Source of the DNA: Chaetomium olivaceum
Taxonomy: Eukaryota > Ascomycota > Sordariomycetes > Sordariales > Chaetomiaceae
Direction: 5' to 3'
Length of the DNA: 64,000 bases
NCBI GenBank assembly: GCA_039881045.1
Contig: JAYWVB010000068.1
Span: forward strand, 1 to 64,000
Below are positions 59,681 to 64,000 of the stretch, piece after piece; positions within the stretch are counted from its first letter, which is position 1, and each line of letters starts with the position of its first letter. The notes below the pieces were generated by a model. The model saw only the letters and a list, made by a program, of their open reading frames with translations. It had not been told where the DNA came from and did not search any database. The translations under genes were made by a program, and so were the position numbers.

Positions 59681-60701
59681 CGCCACTGCTTCTCCTCTGG
59701 GCTTTGGGCGCTGCGAATGACAACTCGAACATGCGAGGCAGCCAGCCACAGACCAACCACCATCACCACCCAACTCATGGAAGTCGCTCATCAGACGGCC
59801 CCATGTCTCCCTGCCAGCCTGCCACTGGTGATTTGGCAATGGGTGGCAACTGAATCAAACCTCGCAGCCCAGATGCCGAGTCAACTGCGAGTGCACGCAA
59901 TGCCTGCCCCTGCCTGCGAACGCCTAATTCCCAGATCCTCCTGTTGAGGCCTTTCCTTTCCAGCACATCAGGCGCATCAGGTCTCGGTTGACTGGTCCCG
60001 CTTGGCCTGCCCTGCCCTTGCCCTGCCCTGTTTTTCCAATGAGGCGCCCTGCAAGTTGCCAGTGCAAAACGCAAAACACAAAAAAACGCGCTCCGAGGCC
60101 CGACCCGATTCGACGTCTCACCGTGTTCATGCCCAATGCCAGCCCTCCGAATTTTCCTCATCCAGCACTTCGTGAGGCTGTCTAGCCATATCGAGAGTGA
60201 CTCATGTAGGTGCAGGGCCGGCCAAGACGGTGAGGTCACACACGAGCGAGACGCCCGGTCCCTCGAAGCCCTGGCCGGAGCCACTCAGTGCCAGTCCCGG
60301 TGTTGCTCTCCTGCGGCTCTCCCCACTGTATGCCCCCCGCCCGTGCTGGCATCAAAACCATGCTCTCCTGCACGCCCTAGCCCGCTTTGTCTCGTCTACT
60401 TCCCGAACTGCATCACACGCCCTGTCTGTCCGTCTCGTGCGCACAACAAACACAATTCTCGCCCTAAAGCTCGAGAATTCCACCCGAAATGCCCGCCCGT
60501 GTCAACATTATTCCAAAGCCACACCATTACCACAACCCGATAGCGACTTGAATCTCCTCAGAAGAGAGAACCTGGAAGAGAAACCAGACACACAGAGAGA
60601 GAGAGATACAAACAGAGCACAGACGACATCTGGAAGACACCACAACACAACATCACTAGTCCACATTACGACATCTCAACACCATACATAGTCCTTACTC
60701 G

Positions 60702-63700
60702 ATGGAGAGGGAACGACAATACCTTCGACCGAGGGTAGGGGGCACCGTGACCCCAGGCTCCGAGTCTCGGTCCTCCGGGCGCCCCGCCGAATGGCCCCAA
60801 TGGGGGCCGGAGAGGCAACGTGAGCATGATAGCGAGAAGGGGCAGCCCGTCAAGTCCATCCTCAGGAAGACTGCCCGCCCTTCGACAAGGCCACGCCGCA
60901 ACTCTGACACTTCCGTCACATCATCCAACTTTCATGGCGTAGGGAGCGACTCTGAACTGGGATCGTCATCCGTTGTATCGTCGTCCGTTGAGTCGTCGTC
61001 CGTCGTGTCGTCGTCCGTCGTGTCGTCGTCCGTCGCGTCGTCATCTGCTGCATCCTCGTCACTGCCACAACCCGTCCCCTCCAATTCGAGTGCCCTGCCT
61101 AGGAAGGTCCTCAAGGCCAAGTTCCCAGGGATCCCCGCCGAACGTCAAGGAGTTGTTAGCCTGAGGCCGTCGAGGGGTTCCTCGCCCAACAACCCATCCG
61201 TCTACCATGTGCCTCCAGTCCGCTCGGTCCTGAACTCCCAATATACCCCCGAAAACAGGCGCCATGGCCGCCGGGGGTCGTACGACCGTCATGACAAGCT
61301 CTACCACAGCACGGACCCCGAGACTGAGTCCGCCGTCTCGGAGATGTCGGACCTGTCCTCCACCACGGAAGCAACAACCATCATCTCGTCGCCCTCGGAT
61401 TCCGGCGCCAGCGATGTGACACCTACCGAGACCGTCGCCAAGCCGACGCCCTCTGTCCGCTTCACCCCCAGCGTCATCGGCTCCGAAAGCGTCGCCAGCT
61501 CGATAATTACCCCTGTCCGCAAGGCCAAGCCACGTCTCACTATCCGGGCGCCGCCGGCCTCCGAAGCGGACCGCACTGTGGTCAAGAGCGGCGGCCGGTC
61601 AGTCCAGATCAAGATGCTCCCCCTCACTGCCGAGACCCCGGAGTCCCGGTACACCCGCGAGCTTGAGCGCTACCAGCAGGAGATGGAGCGCAGCTTGATG
61701 CACAAGATCGACCTGCTCGAAAGCGAGAGGGAGACGCTGCGTGAGAGCGAGGCCAAGTTGAGGAGGGAGCTTGACGACAACTCCTCCCGCCTTACCACGC
61801 TCGACAGGGAGAAGGCGGCGCTCGAGAAGGAACGCAACACGGAGCGTAGAAGCAGGGAGCAGGTACTCGTCATGCTGGAGAAGCAAAAGGCTGTTTTTGA
61901 CGAGTTCCGTAGCAATTTCGACCTACAAAAGGGCATGCTCGAGGAGGTCGAGAAGGAGCGGGACGCTGAGCGCGCCAGCAAGGAGGACCTTCAAGGGAAG
62001 CTCGAGGCCACTCGGCAAGTGTTTGACGAATACAAGTCCACGATGGAGCTGCAGAAGGCCATGATCGAGGAGACCGAGAAGGACCGCGAGGAGACCCAGG
62101 CATCCAAGGATAAGGTTGGGGAGCAGTTTGCGGCCCTGAAGAAGGACTACAAGAAGCTCCAGGGTGATCGCAAGGAGCATGAGGAGCTTCTAACCCACCA
62201 GATTGCCGCCCTCGAAACCAGCAGAGACACCCTCCAGGAGCAGCGCGATAACAAGGACAAGGAAATCACCGAGTTGCTTGCCGACCGCGAGAAACTGCAA
62301 AAGGAAATGGGTACCCTGACTGCTCGCGTAACTGCTACCAAGGATGAACTGAAGGCTGCCGAGGAGGAACAGCAAAAGATCAGGGATACTGCCAAGCAGG
62401 AGAAGGCGGCCCTTCGAAAGGAACTCGAGGATGAACTGAAGGCTGCCGAGGAGGAGCGGCAACAGATCAGAGATGCCGCGAAGCAGGAGAAGGCAGCCCT
62501 TCGGAAGGAACTTGAGGATGAACACGCGGCCGCAAAGAACCGGGCTGTTGAGTTGGAACAGCAAAATGTCGAGCTTGAGACGGCCAAGGCGCGCGTCGAG
62601 CAGGAGAGGGCTGAGGTTCAAGCCAAGCTCGACACGGCTGAAGGGCAGATTGCCACACTCAACAGCCAGATCGAGGTTTTTACGGCGTCCACTGCGGACC
62701 TCAACGCGACGATCGCTACTCTCGAGGAAGGCTTTTCGGCATCCAAGGCCGAAGCAGCCGGGCTTAAGATCCAGATCGAGGGCCTCGAATCCGACAAGGC
62801 CGATCTACAGAAGCAGATTGAGGGCCTCAACGCCGAGAAGACCGAGATGCAGGCCCAGATCCACACTCTCAACACCGACCTCGCCGGCGCAAAGGCTGCC
62901 AACGTTTCCATTGCCAGCCAGAAGCTTGACCTGGCGAACGAGATGGCTGGAGTCAGTGGCGCGCTCACCACCGCGCAGGCTGAGATCACCAAGCTCACGG
63001 CCGAAAAGGCTGCCGCGCAGGCTGCCGCAGACACCGAAGCTGCAAAGATCCCTGCATTGGAGGGCGCGAAGGCGGAACTTGTTGGCAAAGTGGTAGAGCT
63101 GGAGGGCAAGATCTCGGAGTCTGAAGCCACCATCACCGAGCTTCGTGGCAAGGTCACGGTGCTTCAGGGCGAAGCCGATAAGATCCCCGGTCTGTTCACC
63201 GAGAGGGTAGTCACCGAGAGCAAGGTTGCCGATCTTGAGAAGGAGGCCGCCTCTCTCAAAGCCAAGATTGCAGAAGTCGAGGCTGAAGCAGGCAAGCTTC
63301 CTCCACTACTGGCAGCCAAGTCGGCGCTGGAGGGCAAGGTTTCCTCGCTCGAAGACCAGATCACGCAGCTGCAATCCGAGCTCTCCAAAGACCCCGACGC
63401 CACCGCTGCGGCCCTCCGCGCCGACCTCGAAGCCAAAGGGCAAGAGATCACGCGCCGCATCGACGAGATCAACACACTCAACGCGGGCAACACTGCCCTG
63501 TCGGTCCAGCTCGGTGCCACTCAGCAACAGGTCAACAGCCTTCAAGAGTCTCTCAACAGCGTAACCCAATCCTACAACGCCGCCACCGGACAGGTCGTGG
63601 ACCTCCAACAACGTGTCGACCAGCTCGCCTCCGCCTCCCGCCGTGCCAGCCGATCCCGCACGTCGTCCCCGCAGAAAACCAAGGACAAGGACCGCGACAG

Positions 63701-63803
63701 CAGCAGCGGTAGGAGCAAAAAGGACAAGCACCTCATGGTCGTGCGGAACCCCGGCGACAGGGGCGCTCTGTCAGTCATGCTCCAGATCGCTGCTGCCATC
63801 TGA
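60702..63803 (+). CDS. Large coiled-coil protein with internal repeats
   Basis: A single uninterrupted frame of 1,033 aa from ATG 60702. The first 300 residues are disordered and Ser/Pro/Arg-rich, with a PVKSILRKTARPSTRPRR basic stretch and a 30-residue serine array at 88-117. From about residue 325 (SRYTRELERYQQEMERSLMHKIDLLESERE) to about 980 there is an almost continuous heptad-rich coiled coil. It contains a 42-residue repeat (VFDEFRSNFDLQKGMLEE / VFDEYKSTMELQKAMIEE) and a 29-residue tandem duplication at 548-605. The tail is basic and Ser-rich (RRASRSRTSSPQKTKDKDRD) and ends KDKHLMVVRNPGDRGALSVM. The last motif looks conserved in sordariomycete coiled-coil proteins, from memory only. A cytoskeletal or scaffold role is plausible but unproven. 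It is divergent from the cyclin gene across the gene-poor region. Confidence 0.85.
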   Translation: MERERQYLRPRVGGTVTPGSESRSSGRPAEWPQWGPERQREHDSEKGQPVKSILRKTARPSTRPRRNSDTSVTSSNFHGVGSDSELGSSSVVSSSVESSSVVSSSVVSSSVASSSAASSSLPQPVPSNSSALPRKVLKAKFPGIPAERQGVVSLRPSRGSSPNNPSVYHVPPVRSVLNSQYTPENRRHGRRGSYDRHDKLYHSTDPETESAVSEMSDLSSTTEATTIISSPSDSGASDVTPTETVAKPTPSVRFTPSVIGSESVASSIITPVRKAKPRLTIRAPPASEADRTVVKSGGRSVQIKMLPLTAETPESRYTRELERYQQEMERSLMHKIDLLESERETLRESEAKLRRELDDNSSRLTTLDREKAALEKERNTERRSREQVLVMLEKQKAVFDEFRSNFDLQKGMLEEVEKERDAERASKEDLQGKLEATRQVFDEYKSTMELQKAMIEETEKDREETQASKDKVGEQFAALKKDYKKLQGDRKEHEELLTHQIAALETSRDTLQEQRDNKDKEITELLADREKLQKEMGTLTARVTATKDELKAAEEEQQKIRDTAKQEKAALRKELEDELKAAEEERQQIRDAAKQEKAALRKELEDEHAAAKNRAVELEQQNVELETAKARVEQERAEVQAKLDTAEGQIATLNSQIEVFTASTADLNATIATLEEGFSASKAEAAGLKIQIEGLESDKADLQKQIEGLNAEKTEMQAQIHTLNTDLAGAKAANVSIASQKLDLANEMAGVSGALTTAQAEITKLTAEKAAAQAAADTEAAKIPALEGAKAELVGKVVELEGKISESEATITELRGKVTVLQGEADKIPGLFTERVVTESKVADLEKEAASLKAKIAEVEAEAGKLPPLLAAKSALEGKVSSLEDQITQLQSELSKDPDATAAALRADLEAKGQEITRRIDEINTLNAGNTALSVQLGATQQQVNSLQESLNSVTQSYNAATGQVVDLQQRVDQLASASRRASRSRTSSPQKTKDKDRDSSSGRSKKDKHLMVVRNPGDRGALSVMLQIAAAI
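60963..61052 (+). repeat. 15-nt coding tandem repeat (SSSVx)6
   Basis: Six in-frame 15-nt units encode SSSVV, SSSVE, SSSVV, SSSVV, SSSVA and SSSAA (residues 88-117). The units differ by only a few bases, so the array probably grew by slippage and may vary in length between strains. Confidence 0.9.
62343..62516 (+). repeat. 87-nt tandem duplication in the coiled coil
   Basis: Units 62343-62429 and 62430-62516 encode two 29-residue copies starting DELKAAEEE and ending AALRKELE, differing at about five bases or so. A recent in-frame duplication. 29 is not a multiple of 7, so it shifts the heptad register by one. Confidence 0.85.
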
Positions 63804-64000
63804 ACCCCCCTCCCCGGCCCCGCCCCCTCTCGCCCCTCTCTCGCCCCCTCGCCCCCCCGACACCCGTTCTCCGGACCCTCCCCTTCCTTGGTGATTATCA
63901 ACCACTAACGGGGCTTTTGGACGACAAAACAGGCAACTCATCAGGCGGTGCGACTTTAAACTGAGAAAGTCCTTGTCCGGCAGCGCCACCACGACCCCGA
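63804..64000. other. 3' flank of the coiled-coil gene
   Basis: C-rich, low-complexity (CCCCTCTCGCCCC words) 3' region to the window end. No further gene is recognisable. Confidence 0.5.

Larger units (their letters stand above)
45949..60701. other. 14.75-kb gene-poor region between divergent cyclin and coiled-coil genes
   Basis: No protein family, splice-consistent gene, tRNA or rRNA was recognised on either strand over 14.75 kb, against one gene per 2-3 kb elsewhere in the window. The segment 45949-47600 is probably cyclin promoter and leader. Bases 47600-53700 are moderately GC-rich with many chance open frames (longest about 200 codons). Bases 54000-56900 are AT-richer, with a cysteine-rich open frame at 55544-55849. 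Bases 57000-60700 are GC-rich and include a 358-codon minus-strand frame (57643-58719) without an ATG and without family resemblance. The last 160 bp before 60702 are purine-rich (GA repeats near 60594-60610), probably the coiled-coil gene leader. Microsatellites are listed separately. Confidence 0.55.

Overview
The window looks like nuclear DNA of a filamentous ascomycete, most likely a sordariomycete close to Sordariales/Chaetomiaceae. The evidence is a GC-rich coding sequence, genes split by many short GT-AG introns (mostly 50-100 nt), a chitin-synthase export chaperone (CHS7), nuclear genes for mitochondrial ribosomal proteins, a DUF3716 nuclear protein typical of these fungi, and a gene relic carrying C-to-T/G-to-A stops of the RIP type. 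No operons, CRISPR arrays, rRNA genes or convincing tRNA genes were seen. The naming of the lineage is inference.

Layout. 0.8-10.1 kb holds a loose group of detoxification or tailoring enzymes: glutathione S-transferase (+), cytochrome P450 (-), a J-like protein lacking HPD (-), an NmrA-like NAD(P)-binding protein (-) and a LaeA/UMTA-type methyltransferase (+). The last two are divergent over a 595-bp shared promoter. No PKS, NRPS or terpene backbone gene is in view. 10.6-24.2 kb holds housekeeping genes: mitochondrial uL15m, the sorting nexin MVP1, the neddylation ligase DCN1 (with a 943-nt intron), mitochondrial bS6m, and a large DUF3716 protein. 26.3-34.8 kb holds CHS7, a CorA-like-domain protein, a zinc alcohol dehydrogenase and an aldo/keto reductase, all on the minus strand. 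38.1-41.5 kb is an alpha-arrestin with ubiquitin-ligase-binding motifs, followed by a tyrosinase relic. 43.9-45.9 kb is a Clg1/Pho80-type cyclin. A gene-poor stretch of 14.75 kb then separates it from a divergent, repeat-rich coiled-coil protein (60.7-63.8 kb).

The most striking pattern is in the reading frames. Four otherwise well-preserved genes (MVP1, the DUF3716 protein, the alcohol dehydrogenase and the cyclin, which has two) carry five frame breaks, perhaps six, and every one is net +1. Ten or so neighbouring genes splice into perfect frames. Consensus-sequence insertion errors are the simplest reading; real gene decay or +1 recoding are alternatives.

Exon coordinates were worked out by hand from reading frame, splice consensus and remembered family patterns. 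No alignment or database search was possible. Positions in spliced genes fit an exact frame unless stated otherwise.
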